This document shows positions 37,141-45,831 of a DNA stretch of 64,000 nucleotides, piece after piece; the first letter of the stretch is position 1; each line of letters begins with the position of its first letter. A program made the position numbers and the translations under genes. The notes under the pieces were generated by a model. It made no database searches. It had not been told where the DNA came from and was given only the letters and a program-made list of their open reading frames with translations. This DNA comes from Clostridiales bacterium (GTDB lineage Bacteria > Bacillota > Clostridia > Lachnospirales > Lachnospiraceae). The stretch lies in contig JAQXKO010000012.1 in NCBI GenBank assembly GCA_029010495.1, positions 90,978-154,977 on the forward strand. Direction: 5' to 3'.

Positions 37141-37495
37141 GTTAAGCTACACGGATGATTGCGCCGTAAGGTGTGGAAAGTCCGGGCTTCATAGGGCAGG
37201 GTGCCGGATAACGTCCGGTGGAGGTGACTCCCAGGCCAGTGCAACAGAAAACAGACCGCCTGCATTGCAGGTAAGGGTGGAATGGCGGTGTAAGAGACCA
37301 CCGCTTTGCCGGTAACGGTAAAGGCTGTGTAAACCCCACTCGAAGCAAGACCAATAGAAGACTATGCGGCGGCCCGTCGCGTCTTCGGGTAGGTCGCGTT
37401 TTACAGATGTAATGTCTGTAAAGGAGCTGTATGGTAACATACAGTCAAGATAGATAATCATCCACGACAGAACCCGGCTTATAGTGTAGCTTATT
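37141..37495 (+). ncRNA. rnpB: RNase P RNA (M1 RNA, class A-like)
   Basis: Catalytic RNA that matures the 5' ends of tRNAs. P1 is visible as TAAGCTACAC (37143-37152) pairing with GTGTAGCTTA (37484-37493). Universal conserved blocks are present in order: GGAAAGTCCGGGCT (CR-I), CAGTGCAACAGAAA, GTAAGGGTGGAA..GGTGTAAGAGACCACCG, and the 3' AGAACCCGGCTTATAG. Length of about 355 nt is normal. Open frames across this stretch on the minus strand are spurious. A terminator follows within 15 nt. Confidence 0.97.
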
Positions 37496-37507
37496 ATTAA
37501 AAAGATA

Positions 37508-37552
37508 TAAACCATATACGGCATTTTATTGCGGTATATGGTTTATTTTTTT
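37508..37552 (+). terminator. Rho-independent terminator of rnpB
   Basis: A 12-bp perfect stem TAAACCATATAC / GTATATGGTTTA with a 14-nt loop is followed by seven T residues. Confidence 0.9.
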
Positions 37553-38113
37553 ATATTATGTATTGGTATGCTGTGTAATTAGATAATTAAAAATGACTTA
37601 TATTAAATAATTGATATTAAATATAGGAAGAAACAGGATTTTGAAGATTGGTTTTTTTGAATGAATGACGGTTAAGACGCACTATACAAATGTGACAAAA
37701 AATGACCTTTATTGACGGTTTAATATTACAAGATTATTACAGCGTTATTCTACATTTGTATCCTGAAAAATACAAATAAAATGGAGGAAAAACAAGCATT
37801 TACGATTAAAAAATAAGTATAAAGTGGAGGTAAATACGCAGAAATTATTAAGCAATTATTAATTGTTACAAAATTGTTACGGTAAATGTTGCACAAAAAC
37901 CATAAAAACGAATAAATTTTCGATATAAATAATAAACAATATTTAGCAGTTGTTTTGAAGTATTATTTGTGCAATATTTACATTGCTGACAAATTATGAC
38001 ATGACTACAGGGTGTGAATAGTGCCGAATTTGGCTGACTGTACTTGACTTTGCCTTAATCTTTCGTTAATCTTTTAGACAATCCGGTTCAAAAATTAGTT
38101 TAAGGAGACAAAT
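37553..38113. other. Long non-coding leader region of the SleB-type hydrolase gene
   Basis: 561 nt without a credible gene. Contents: a possible promoter TTGACG-17-TATTAC (37712-37740); an 11-codon ATG frame at 37781-37816; two GGAGG strings (37783, 37825) not followed by good starts; a WalR-like direct repeat (37864-37880) with a TTGCAC/TAAATT promoter just downstream; and, nearer the gene, TTGACT (38044-38049) with the tandem repeat TTAATCTTTCG-TTAATCTTTTA (38055-38076, 11-bp period). No ydaO, lysine or other riboswitch consensus was found. Confidence 0.5.
37864..37880 (+). promoter_or_regulatory. WalR-type binding site (TGTTAC-N5-TGTTAC)
   Basis: TGTTAC AAAAT TGTTAC is a perfect match to the WalR/YycF consensus TGTWAH-N5-TGTWAH known from Bacillus and Staphylococcus. 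It lies 8 nt upstream of TTGCAC (37889-37894), which with an 18-bp spacer meets TAAATT (37913-37918), a suitable place for activation. WalRK controls wall hydrolases, and the next gene is one. Confidence 0.5.
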
Positions 38114-39067
38114 ATGTTTAAGAGAGTAAAAGCTCTTGCTACTAAGGAACCATTGATTAAAAAGATGATTACTTTTGGCAGGAAACAAAATCCTCTTCAA
38201 AAAGGGATGGCTTATGTTTATCTTATTCTTACACTTGTCTGTGCAGAAACATCTATTGGACTTTGGAATAATACTACAGTATATGCGGCTGAGCAGAATG
38301 GTTCGCCGGCAAAAGTTATTGTATTTCCAACTGCTTCGAGTTCATTAGTGAATGTAACTGACATGAGAGAATCAATTGAGGATAACGTAAGTGCCCCTGC
38401 ACTTTCTGTGAACTTAGTTGAGAACGAAGAAAAATATGAATTACTTCAGAATGTTGTTGTAGAAGCAAATGAAGATGTAATTCATAAAACATCACATGAC
38501 AAACATTATGAGGAGCATGCAACCGATAATAAGATTCAGTCACTTACTGAGCTTAATATTGCTATCTCCGAAGGTGTAAAGAAGAGTTATGAAGCAAAAA
38601 AGGAAGCCGAAAGAATTGCTGCCGAAAAGGCAAAGGCCGAGGCAGAGAGAAAGGCTGCTTTAAAAGCTAATACTTATGTTAACAATCCTAATTTTAAAAT
38701 CAAGTTAACTAATGCAGAATATGATTTACTTTGCAGATTGGTTTACTGTGAGGCTGGTGGCGAAGACGAGATTGGTAAAATATTAGTTACTAATGTTGTA
38801 TTAAACCGGGTTAATTCACCATCATTTCCAAACAATATTACCGACGTAATCATGGCAAAGAGACAGTTTGAACCTGTCTCTACCGGTAAGGTAAATCGCG
38901 TAAAGCCTTCAAAAGAAGTAATTGCCGCTGTTGACAAGGCTTTGTCAGGCGTTGATTATTCAAAGGGTGCGTTGTATTTTATTAATCCGAAATATTGCAA
39001 CAGCAGCTGGTTTGAAAGAGCTCTGACAAGAGTCATCGTACACAGAGATTCTGTATTTTATAAGTAA
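38114..39067 (+). CDS. Secreted SleB-type cell wall hydrolase
   Basis: A 317-residue exported protein. A long N-terminus with positive charges and a hydrophobic core (GMAYVYLILTLVCAETSIG) fits a signal peptide, cleaved probably after VYAA near residue 60. A linker, an Ala/Glu/Lys-rich helical segment (residues 155-180) and the C-terminal Hydrolase_2/SleB domain (from about 195) follow: LLCRLVYCEAGGE carries the catalytic Glu. SleB-like domains are lytic transglycosylases or related wall-cutting enzymes; vegetative copies aid growth or separation. ATG 38114 follows AAGGAGA. The upstream WalR-like box suggests control by wall stress. Confidence 0.88.
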   Translation: MFKRVKALATKEPLIKKMITFGRKQNPLQKGMAYVYLILTLVCAETSIGLWNNTTVYAAEQNGSPAKVIVFPTASSSLVNVTDMRESIEDNVSAPALSVNLVENEEKYELLQNVVVEANEDVIHKTSHDKHYEEHATDNKIQSLTELNIAISEGVKKSYEAKKEAERIAAEKAKAEAERKAALKANTYVNNPNFKIKLTNAEYDLLCRLVYCEAGGEDEIGKILVTNVVLNRVNSPSFPNNITDVIMAKRQFEPVSTGKVNRVKPSKEVIAAVDKALSGVDYSKGALYFINPKYCNSSWFERALTRVIVHRDSVFYK

Positions 39068-39078
39068 TAGAATAAAAT

Positions 39079-39139
39079 AACCTGAATGATGATATATGTA
39101 GTGCACAGTACACTGATATATTGTTGTTCGGGTTTTTTT
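39079..39139 (+). terminator. Rho-independent terminator
   Basis: A long hairpin (outer arms AACCTGAA and TTCGGGTT with one G-T pair, inner arms GATATAT and ATATATT-like, apical AGTG/CACT) ends in seven T residues, just after the hydrolase gene. Confidence 0.75.
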
Positions 39140-39323
39140 ATTGAAAAATATTTTTTAATTATATTATGGCAAAGCAAATAAAAAATGAAGTAATATATTG
39201 CAGATTATCAAAGAAATAACAGTAATACCATGAATCTCCGGTATAAGTGTCATATAGATACTTTTGGTTTTTTACAAATTATGATACAATATAACCGTTT
39301 AGTAATCATGGGGGTTATGGATT

Positions 39324-40076
39324 ATGACAGAAAAATATGGCAGGATAAATATAAAAAAATTAAATCAGAACATATATCTGTTTGACGACGCCGGTCAGTC
39401 TACCGGATACCTTGTTACAGGTAATAAATTGGCTCTTGTTATTGACACAATGAACGGAGTGGAGAATGTTAATGAGTTGGTAAGGAGCATTACCGATTTA
39501 CCTGTTATGGTGGTAAATACTCATGGTCATTGTGATCATATTTACGGAAATATTTATTTTAAAAAAGCTTATATTCATAAAGATGATATGGAAATCGTTA
39601 AAGAACATACCGCCTTTCCTGATTTTATCAGGCTGTGCAGGGAAAAAGGACGTAGTATGCCTGAATTTGAATATGTCAATGACGGTGACGTGATTGATTT
39701 GGGCGATTTACATGTTGAAATTTATGTCATCAGCGGACATACGCCCGGTGGACTGTTTCTTCTTCTCAGAGAAGACAGAGTGCTTTTTACGGGAGACAGC
39801 ATAAATCATCATGTGTGGATGCAGCTTCCGGAAAGTCTTGACATGAAGGGATTTACGGAAAATCTTGAGAAACTGTGGTTTTTAACTGAAAAGGCAGACT
39901 ATATATGTTATGGTCATGCAACTGATTTTGACAGCATCGAGCTTTATAAACAGGTTTACAGGGGAGCCAAAGAAATTGCTGAAGGGAAAACAGCAGAGGA
40001 TAAAGCCTATTCCTGGTTTGGCGGAGAAAATATGCAGCATGAATTTGCACCCGGCAGTGTGATATGCTACAAATGA
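39324..40076 (+). CDS. Metallo-beta-lactamase-fold hydrolase
   Basis: A 250-residue cytoplasmic MBL-fold protein. The metal ligands are all present: NTHGHCDHIYG (HxHxDH), SGHTPGG, FTGDSINHH (Asp), and CYGHATDF (final His). The family includes glyoxalase II-like thioesterases, lactonases and others; the substrate cannot be chosen here. GGGGG at 39310-39314 precedes ATG 39324. Upstream an extended -10 TGATACAAT (39282-39290) is a likely promoter element. The gene has no operon partner: the next start is 120 nt away with its own promoter. Confidence 0.85.
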   Translation: MTEKYGRINIKKLNQNIYLFDDAGQSTGYLVTGNKLALVIDTMNGVENVNELVRSITDLPVMVVNTHGHCDHIYGNIYFKKAYIHKDDMEIVKEHTAFPDFIRLCREKGRSMPEFEYVNDGDVIDLGDLHVEIYVISGHTPGGLFLLLREDRVLFTGDSINHHVWMQLPESLDMKGFTENLEKLWFLTEKADYICYGHATDFDSIELYKQVYRGAKEIAEGKTAEDKAYSWFGGENMQHEFAPGSVICYK

Positions 40077-40123
40077 CAGCCTGTTATTAATAAGCATGGT
40101 CCGGCTGCCGCAACAGATAAAGA

Positions 40124-40177
40124 TTGCTAAATTATTATGAAATATGATACAATTTGACATATATCATTATGTCAAAT
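40124..40177 (+). promoter_or_regulatory. Promoter with operator-like palindrome before the NlpC/P60 lipoprotein
   Basis: TTGCTA (40124-40129), 18-bp spacer, extended -10 TGATACAAT (40145-40153). Overlapping the expected start of transcription is a perfect 10-bp inverted repeat, ATTTGACATA (40152-40161) and TATGTCAAAT (40168-40177), with a 6-nt centre. It lacks a T-tract, so a repressor operator or a 5' RNA hairpin is likelier than a terminator. Confidence 0.5.
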
Positions 40178-40196
40178 CAGAAGAGGATAACATATT

Positions 40197-41165
40197 ATGG
40201 TACAAAGAATGAAACGAGCCGGAAGAGCTATGACGGCAATATGTCTTATAACGGTACTGCTATGCTCCTGTGGGGGAAAACAGGGAGCTGACAAAGGATT
40301 GGATAATTCCGGCAAAATAACTGTGACGGAAGCGACCGGCAATAATCGGCCGGATAATAATCAGAACGGCAATACACCGAATGTTACTGACACTCCTACG
40401 CCGGAGCCTGTATCACCACAACCCGACTTTGAGGACGACTTTAAAGAAATGCCAAAGGCCGGAGTACATACGATGGAAAATCTTTTTGCAACAGCCATAC
40501 AGCCTCTTGGAAGGACTATGTATATATGGGGCGGCGGCTGGAATAAGGAAGATACCGGAGCAGGAGAAGAGGCAGTGTCTTTCGGAATAAGTGAAAAATG
40601 GGTTGAATTTGCTTCTATGCAGAACTCGTCCTATGATTATAATAATACACGCTATCAGATTCATAACGGTCTTGACTGCTCGGGATATATCGGATGGCTT
40701 GTTTATAATGTTATTGAAACACAAGAGGGAAGGCCCGGTTACGTTATGAAATCGACTGACCTTGCAAAATCACTGGCCGAAAAAGGATTCGGTACATATA
40801 ATTCCGGTGCTGTCAGTGAATGGCTTCCGGGCGATGTGGCCAGTATGAAGGGTCATGTGTGGCTCTGTCTGGGAAGCTGTGATGACGGAAGTGTTCTTGT
40901 ACTACATGCTTCGCCTCCAGGTGTAAAGCTTTCGGGAACTGTTCTTGCTGACGGAAGCAGGTCACAGGCTGTTGCTCTTGCTGAAAAAATAATGAAAAAC
41001 TGTTACTCTTCGTGGTATGACCGTTTTCCTGATTGTACTGTTCCGTACAGCTATCTGACAAAATCCCATACCTTCAGGTGGAGCAGGGATGTGCTTTCGG
41101 ATAAATGGGGACTCGGAAATATGAGTGCCGAGGAGCTTGCCGAAAAGATTTTTCTGAAGAATTGA
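40197..41165 (+). CDS. NlpC/P60-family lipoprotein
   Basis: A 322-residue exported protein. A basic N-terminus and hydrophobic stretch end in a lipobox, VLLCSC|GG, with Cys24 or Cys26 as the acylated residue, so it should be anchored on the outer face of the membrane. A Thr/Pro/Asn-rich linker (about 35-85) precedes an NlpC/P60-type cysteine peptidase domain: NGLDCSGYIGW carries the nucleophile, and KGHVWLCLG and LHASPPG supply the His residues. These enzymes cut stem peptides in peptidoglycan. GAGGA at 40183-40187 supports ATG 40197. The operator-like palindrome upstream is its only visible control. Confidence 0.8.
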   Translation: MVQRMKRAGRAMTAICLITVLLCSCGGKQGADKGLDNSGKITVTEATGNNRPDNNQNGNTPNVTDTPTPEPVSPQPDFEDDFKEMPKAGVHTMENLFATAIQPLGRTMYIWGGGWNKEDTGAGEEAVSFGISEKWVEFASMQNSSYDYNNTRYQIHNGLDCSGYIGWLVYNVIETQEGRPGYVMKSTDLAKSLAEKGFGTYNSGAVSEWLPGDVASMKGHVWLCLGSCDDGSVLVLHASPPGVKLSGTVLADGSRSQAVALAEKIMKNCYSSWYDRFPDCTVPYSYLTKSHTFRWSRDVLSDKWGLGNMSAEELAEKIFLKN

Positions 41166-41212
41166 ATATCGGTTTGATAATATAATATTATATAAAGCAT
41201 TGGACGGTAATA

Positions 41213-41926
41213 ATGAAAAGAATATTAATAACAAATGATGACGGTATAGGAGCAGGAGGCATTATCCGACTTGCAAAGGCGGCAATGAAATACGGAGAGG
41301 TATGGGTGATTGCACCTGCTGCGCAGAGAAGTGCGGCATCACACAGCATCACACTTCATACGCATATTGATGTATATCCGTGTGATTTTCCGGTTGAGGG
41401 GATTAAGGCTTATGCGATTTCCGGTACGCCTGGAGACTGTATCAGACTCGGAATATTAAATATTTTACCGGAAAAGCCGGACATTGTATTTTCAGGTATC
41501 AATTTTGGATTTAATGCAGGGACGGATGTGCAATACTCTGCAACAGTCGGAGCGGCGTTTGAGGCGGTGTTTCAGGGTGTTCCGGCTGTGGCATTTTCGG
41601 AATCAACACAAGACGGATACCTTGTTACAGACAAATATCTTGATGATATTCTTGCGGAGGTAATAGATACTCCTTTTGTGTACGGAAAGGTAATAAACAT
41701 CAATTTCCCAAATTGCCGGCCTGATGAGGTAAAAGGAATATTGAGAAACAGAATTAATTCAGCCGGATGTATTTTCAGAGACAGATATGACGTGGAGGAG
41801 CTTAAGGATGGCGGTAAACGTTATCGTGTAAACGGTATTTACAATGAAGATGTTGAGCCGGGTTCGGATCTTCGCGCACTGTTTGATAAATATATATCCA
41901 TAGGTGAGCTGACTAATATACATTAA
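41213..41926 (+). CDS. surE: 5'-nucleotidase SurE
   Basis: Metal-dependent nucleoside 5'-monophosphate phosphatase of 237 residues. The N-terminal ILITNDDGIGAGG has the adjacent metal-binding Asp pair, APAAQRSAASHSIT matches the active-site loop, and SGINFGFNAGTDVQYSATVGAA is the family signature. It hydrolyses nucleotides and polyphosphate in other species. ATG 41213 has a modest GGACGG site. It follows the lipoprotein by 47 nt and may be co-transcribed with it. Confidence 0.94.
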   Translation: MKRILITNDDGIGAGGIIRLAKAAMKYGEVWVIAPAAQRSAASHSITLHTHIDVYPCDFPVEGIKAYAISGTPGDCIRLGILNILPEKPDIVFSGINFGFNAGTDVQYSATVGAAFEAVFQGVPAVAFSESTQDGYLVTDKYLDDILAEVIDTPFVYGKVININFPNCRPDEVKGILRNRINSAGCIFRDRYDVEELKDGGKRYRVNGIYNEDVEPGSDLRALFDKYISIGELTNIH

Positions 41927-42044
41927 CCTCATGCTTATTAAATATTACTGATTTCTTATAAAGAGAAAGGCGATATTCATTACGAATGATTAAGTATATA
42001 GAACAGATATATAATGAAATAAGTAATTTCATACGGAGGAAATT

Positions 42045-44318
42045 ATGTTAATTGGGTTTATTGTAAGCGGTATTGTTGAGGAATACACCTCAAATCTCTG
42101 CAAAGGTATTGAAAAAATGGCGGAAGCTGACGGTGTTAATGTAGTAGTAATTCCCGGCAAATATCTTAATATGAATTTTGAAGAGGATTTAAAAAATAAA
42201 TACGGTTATTGTTTTAATTCTCTGTATTCGTACGGATTATTATCATGTTTTGACGGTCTTATTATAGAAATGGCATCTGTTGCAATGTATTCAAATGAAA
42301 CTCAAAAGGAAAAGTTTGCAAAGATATTTAAGGATGTGCCGCATGTATTTATATCCTTCAGCAAACGAGGTTACAGCAGTGTCACGCTTGATAATAAAGC
42401 AGGCTTAAATGATGCACTTGAATATATGTACACAAACGGTGCAAGAAAATTTGCTATGATTGGCGGACCTGATAAAAATATTGATGCCAAAGAAAGAAAA
42501 CAATGCTTTGAAAATTTTTTGAAGAAATATGAACTTGTTCAGAACGAAAATAATTATGTACAGGGCAGCTTTTTCCTAGACTGCAGCAAAGAAGCAGAGC
42601 AGCTTGTCGCCAACAATTTGGATGCTGATGCTTTTATCTGCGCTAATGATATCCTGGCAATACGTATATATGAAGCCTGCAGAAAGTATAATTTGAAACC
42701 GGGAATAGATGTATCAGTTCTCGGCTTTGATGACAGTAAGTTCTGTATTTCAACATTTCCGTCTATATCCTCCGTAAGAACAGATGTGGTAAATATCGGT
42801 AAGGAAAGCTATAAACTACTTATGGATATTATTTCGGGCAGACCTGCGAGAAAGGTTGTATTACCTTCGCATTTTGTTCTTCGTGATTCGATATGTCACA
42901 GAGGACAAGAGGAAAAAAGAAAAACTGATGTTGATTCGGATATTAATTATATTTTGAAAGCAAATGTCCAGCTGGACGAAATCCCAAATTCTGAAAGGGC
43001 AATAGATAAGCTTAGGGAAATTCTATCATTGTTAAACTGTGCAAAAGAGAATAATGACGCTGAATTACTGAACAATATTCTGGCCCTTGCAGATGAAAAA
43101 TTTTTATCTGAATATAAGGATTTGGTAGACGGAGAGCTCTTTCTTAATCTTCTGGATTATAATTATAAAAAATGGTTTTTGACAATTGATGATTATAATC
43201 TGAAAAATAAAATTATTTCAATGTATATCAAAATTATCAATGATATAATGAAATATAACCGTAAAACCTATGACAACCAGGGTATAAAAAATATGGATGC
43301 AACATATATGATGGAAGCATTTTTTAGAGATACAATGCAATTTGCCGGCAACAGTGAATTAAATTATTCTAAGATATTTGATAATCTTGATTTCCTTGGA
43401 ATTGAAAATGCATTTTTGTATCTCTATGACGAACCTCTGTCGTATATGCAGGGTGAAATATTTGAAATTCCGCAAACACTTAATCTTAAGGCCTGCCTTC
43501 TGGACGGAAAGACAATCAAAGTGCCGCAAAATAAACAGAAGATTTTAAAAGAAAATATTTTTTATAACGATTATCTGGACTGGAAAGATTTTTCAAAGCT
43601 GTATATCTTTCCTGTTTATGCGGAAAATTATCTGTACGGTGTAGTAATCTGCGATATTAAGCCTTATGGATTTCCTAAAGCAGAATTATTTGTAAACCAG
43701 ATAAGTGCGGCAATACGTATGTTTCAGCTCAGAATTCAGAATAACAAAATTATGAATGAATATGAGGAATCAATGCGCAGGCTGAAAGAAAACAATATTA
43801 CACTTGATACTATGACAAAAACAGATCCGTTAACCGGACTTAATAACAGACGCGGATTCTTTATGCGTTATGAAAAAATGCGTCTGCTCTGCCCGAGCGA
43901 TACATCATCCATGCTGGTCGGATATGCTGATATGAATAATCTTAAAATAATTAATGACAGATTTGGTCATGATGAAGGTGATTATGCATTAAAGAGTATC
44001 GGCAGTGTTTTGACAGATTTTGTTACAATGTACAACGGCTTTGCGGCGCGTATCGGCGGCGATGAATTTGCGTTTACCATTGCAGTTCCGACAGACGGAG
44101 ATCTGACGGAATACCGTAAGGAATTGCAGGAGCTGTTTGATGATTTTAACAAGAAAAGCATTAAACAGTATATAGTATCTGCATCCGTGGGTTTTAGCTT
44201 AATAAATAAAGGTGATGACATTACAATAGAGGATGCACTTAACAGTGCAGATGAAAAGCTTTATATTGAAAAAAATGAAAAGAACAGAAATGTTCTTAAA
44301 GCGAATCTGTTGGAATAA
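42045..44318 (+). CDS. Diguanylate cyclase with LacI-like ligand-binding sensor
   Basis: The 757-residue protein has three parts. Residues 1-290 are a periplasmic-binding-protein-like fold of the LacI/Peripla_BP_3 type (LIGFIVSGIVEEYTSNLCKG, FAMIGGPDKNIDAKERK, DAFICANDILAIRIYEA, VSVLGFDDSKF) but with no DNA-binding helix-turn-helix and no signal peptide. Residues 300-590 are helical with a GAF-like part. Residues 595-757 are a GGDEF domain with TDPLTGLNNRRGFF and an intact ARIGGDEFAF active site. It should make c-di-GMP in the cytoplasm in response to a small ligand, perhaps a sugar. CGGAGGA at 42034-42040 supports ATG 42045. Downstream genes have their own promoter. Confidence 0.88.
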   Translation: MLIGFIVSGIVEEYTSNLCKGIEKMAEADGVNVVVIPGKYLNMNFEEDLKNKYGYCFNSLYSYGLLSCFDGLIIEMASVAMYSNETQKEKFAKIFKDVPHVFISFSKRGYSSVTLDNKAGLNDALEYMYTNGARKFAMIGGPDKNIDAKERKQCFENFLKKYELVQNENNYVQGSFFLDCSKEAEQLVANNLDADAFICANDILAIRIYEACRKYNLKPGIDVSVLGFDDSKFCISTFPSISSVRTDVVNIGKESYKLLMDIISGRPARKVVLPSHFVLRDSICHRGQEEKRKTDVDSDINYILKANVQLDEIPNSERAIDKLREILSLLNCAKENNDAELLNNILALADEKFLSEYKDLVDGELFLNLLDYNYKKWFLTIDDYNLKNKIISMYIKIINDIMKYNRKTYDNQGIKNMDATYMMEAFFRDTMQFAGNSELNYSKIFDNLDFLGIENAFLYLYDEPLSYMQGEIFEIPQTLNLKACLLDGKTIKVPQNKQKILKENIFYNDYLDWKDFSKLYIFPVYAENYLYGVVICDIKPYGFPKAELFVNQISAAIRMFQLRIQNNKIMNEYEESMRRLKENNITLDTMTKTDPLTGLNNRRGFFMRYEKMRLLCPSDTSSMLVGYADMNNLKIINDRFGHDEGDYALKSIGSVLTDFVTMYNGFAARIGGDEFAFTIAVPTDGDLTEYRKELQELFDDFNKKSIKQYIVSASVGFSLINKGDDITIEDALNSADEKLYIEKNEKNRNVLKANLLE

Positions 44319-44401
44319 TAATCCGTTATATGTTTGAAATACGTTGTTTGTCTGAAACAGAAAAATTAACAATTTTTTCATAAGCGGACAATAAAAAAAT
44401 A

Positions 44402-44430
44402 TTTACTTTTATCTTTTTTTTTAGTATAAT
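44402..44430 (+). promoter_or_regulatory. Promoter of the Hrb/rubrerythrin gene
   Basis: TTTACT (44402-44407), 17-bp spacer, consensus TATAAT (44425-44430), leaving a leader of about 80 nt. No PerR-type palindrome was seen over it. Confidence 0.75.
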
Positions 44431-44518
44431 AAATACAAACCATTAAGTCATCTGATAACGGACAAATAACCAGGTAATTTGCGAGTTTGACGATAAGACA
44501 CAGGAAAGCAGGTATGAT

Positions 44519-45754
44519 ATGAATAAAAAGGCTATGTATAAATTAAGCTACGGTTTATTTGTTCTTACGGCTAAGGAAGCTGATAAAGATAACGGTTGTA
44601 TAATTAATACTGCCATTCAGGCTGCGTCAGAGCCAAATCAGATAAGCATTTGTGTAAATAAAGCAAATTATACTCATGATATGATTATGAATACGGGGAA
44701 ATTTAATGTCTCTGTTATCAGTCAGTCAGCCGGTTTCAATTTGTTTAAGCATTTTGGTTTTCAGTCAGGAAAAGATGTTAACAAGTTTGCGGATTTTTCC
44801 GCATGTACAAGAAGTGAGAACGGTATTTTATACATTACTGAAGGCACCAATGCCTATTTTTCGGTGTCGGTAACAAAAACAGATGATTTGGGTTCTCATA
44901 CAATGTTTATAGGTGAAATCACTGATATGGAGGTATTAAGTGATACATCATCTGCAACATATGAATATTATTTAAGCAACATTAAGCCTAAGCCTCAGCC
45001 TGTGAGAACAACAGAGGACGGAAAGACGGTTTGGCGTTGTACAATTTGCGGATATGAGTATGTCGGAGAAGAGCTTCCGGAGGATTTTATATGTCCTATA
45101 TGTAAGCATCCGTCATCTGATTTCGAAAAAATTAATAATATTAATAATAAACAGGAGGAAAAAACAATGGCAAAATATGTTTGTCCGGTATGCGGTTACA
45201 TTCATGAGGGAGACAGTGCTCCTGCTGAGTGTCCGGTATGTCACGTAAGCGGAGATAAATTCAAGAAGGTGGAAGGTGAGCTTAAGCTTGCTGCAGAGCA
45301 CGAATACGGAATTTATGCCAAGACAGTAAAGAATAATGACAATATCAGCGAGGAAGATAAGAAATATATTTTCGAACAGCTGATGGCTAACTTCAAAGGT
45401 GAGTGTTCAGAAGTAGGTATGTATCTTTGCATGGCTCGTATTGCTCACAGAGAAGGATATCCTGAGATTGGTCTTTATTGGGAAAAAGCTGCATTTGAAG
45501 AGGCAGAGCATGCTTCAAAGTTTGCTGAGTTATTAGGTTCAGATCTTGAGCCAAATATGAAGGCTACAACAAAGGACAATCTTGCATGGAGAGTTGACTG
45601 TGAATTTGGTGCTACACAGGGCAAGTTTGATTTGGCTTTATGTGCTAAGAAGAACGGTCTTGATGCTATTCATGATACAGTTCATGAAATGGCACGTGAT
45701 GAGGCTCGCCACGGCAAGGCTTTAAAGGGATTCTTAGACAGATACTTCAAATAA
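44519..45754 (+). CDS. Fused Hrb (flavin reductase-rubredoxin) and reverse rubrerythrin
   Basis: One 411-residue frame. Residues 1-160 are a flavin-reductase-like FMN-binding domain ([24 protein letters not shown]); 168-210 a rubredoxin ([27 protein letters not shown]). Together these are Hrb, the electron donor to flavodiiron proteins. From Met217, a second rubredoxin-like knot ([23 protein letters not shown]) leads into a ferritin-like diiron domain ([30 protein letters not shown]): a reverse rubrerythrin, an NADH-dependent peroxidase in Clostridia. The two are normally separate genes. The junction is a translated spacer that still contains AGGAGG (45153-45158) and ATG (45167), so free rubrerythrin may also be made. 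The junction follows a run of six A. Confidence 0.88.
   Translation: MNKKAMYKLSYGLFVLTAKEADKDNGCIINTAIQAASEPNQISICVNKANYTHDMIMNTGKFNVSVISQSAGFNLFKHFGFQSGKDVNKFADFSACTRSENGILYITEGTNAYFSVSVTKTDDLGSHTMFIGEITDMEVLSDTSSATYEYYLSNIKPKPQPVRTTEDGKTVWRCTICGYEYVGEELPEDFICPICKHPSSDFEKINNINNKQEEKTMAKYVCPVCGYIHEGDSAPAECPVCHVSGDKFKKVEGELKLAAEHEYGIYAKTVKNNDNISEEDKKYIFEQLMANFKGECSEVGMYLCMARIAHREGYPEIGLYWEKAAFEEAEHASKFAELLGSDLEPNMKATTKDNLAWRVDCEFGATQGKFDLALCAKKNGLDAIHDTVHEMARDEARHGKALKGFLDRYFK
45153..45169 (+). promoter_or_regulatory. Internal ribosome binding site and start codon within the Hrb-rubrerythrin frame
   Basis: AGGAGG (45153-45158), 8-nt spacing, ATG (45167-45169), in frame with both parts. It defines a 195-residue rubrerythrin beginning [11 protein letters not shown], the normal length and start for a stand-alone reverse rubrerythrin. 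The site looks like a former intergenic region, so translation may begin here independently. Confidence 0.7.
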
Positions 45755-45777
45755 GTATTAATTACGACTTGTATTTT

Positions 45778-45806
45778 AAGGGGAATAGCATGTCTATTCC
45801 CCTTTT
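45778..45806 (+). terminator. Hairpin terminator or attenuator between rubrerythrin and flavodiiron genes
   Basis: An 11-bp perfect stem AAGGGGAATAG / CTATTCCCCTT with a 5-nt loop runs into TTTT. It sits 24 nt after the rubrerythrin stop and 25 nt before the flavodiiron start; partial read-through would set a lower level of the second gene, since no separate promoter is obvious. Confidence 0.75.
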
Positions 45807-45831
45807 ATTAACTAATTTAAGGAGCAGTATT

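Noticed and set aside
37141..37495. Minus-strand open frames of 70 to 111 codons
   Set aside because: They lie across the conserved RNase P RNA and have no ribosome binding sites; they are chance frames on a structured RNA gene.
37781..37816. 11-codon leader peptide
   Set aside because: It has an ATG but no upstream ribosome binding site and no regulatory codon pattern; kept only as a note for the leader region.
37553..38113. ydaO/c-di-AMP riboswitch before the SleB-type hydrolase
   Set aside because: ydaO elements often control wall hydrolases, but this leader is AT-rich and lacks the conserved G-rich and GACAGCTAACC-type blocks.
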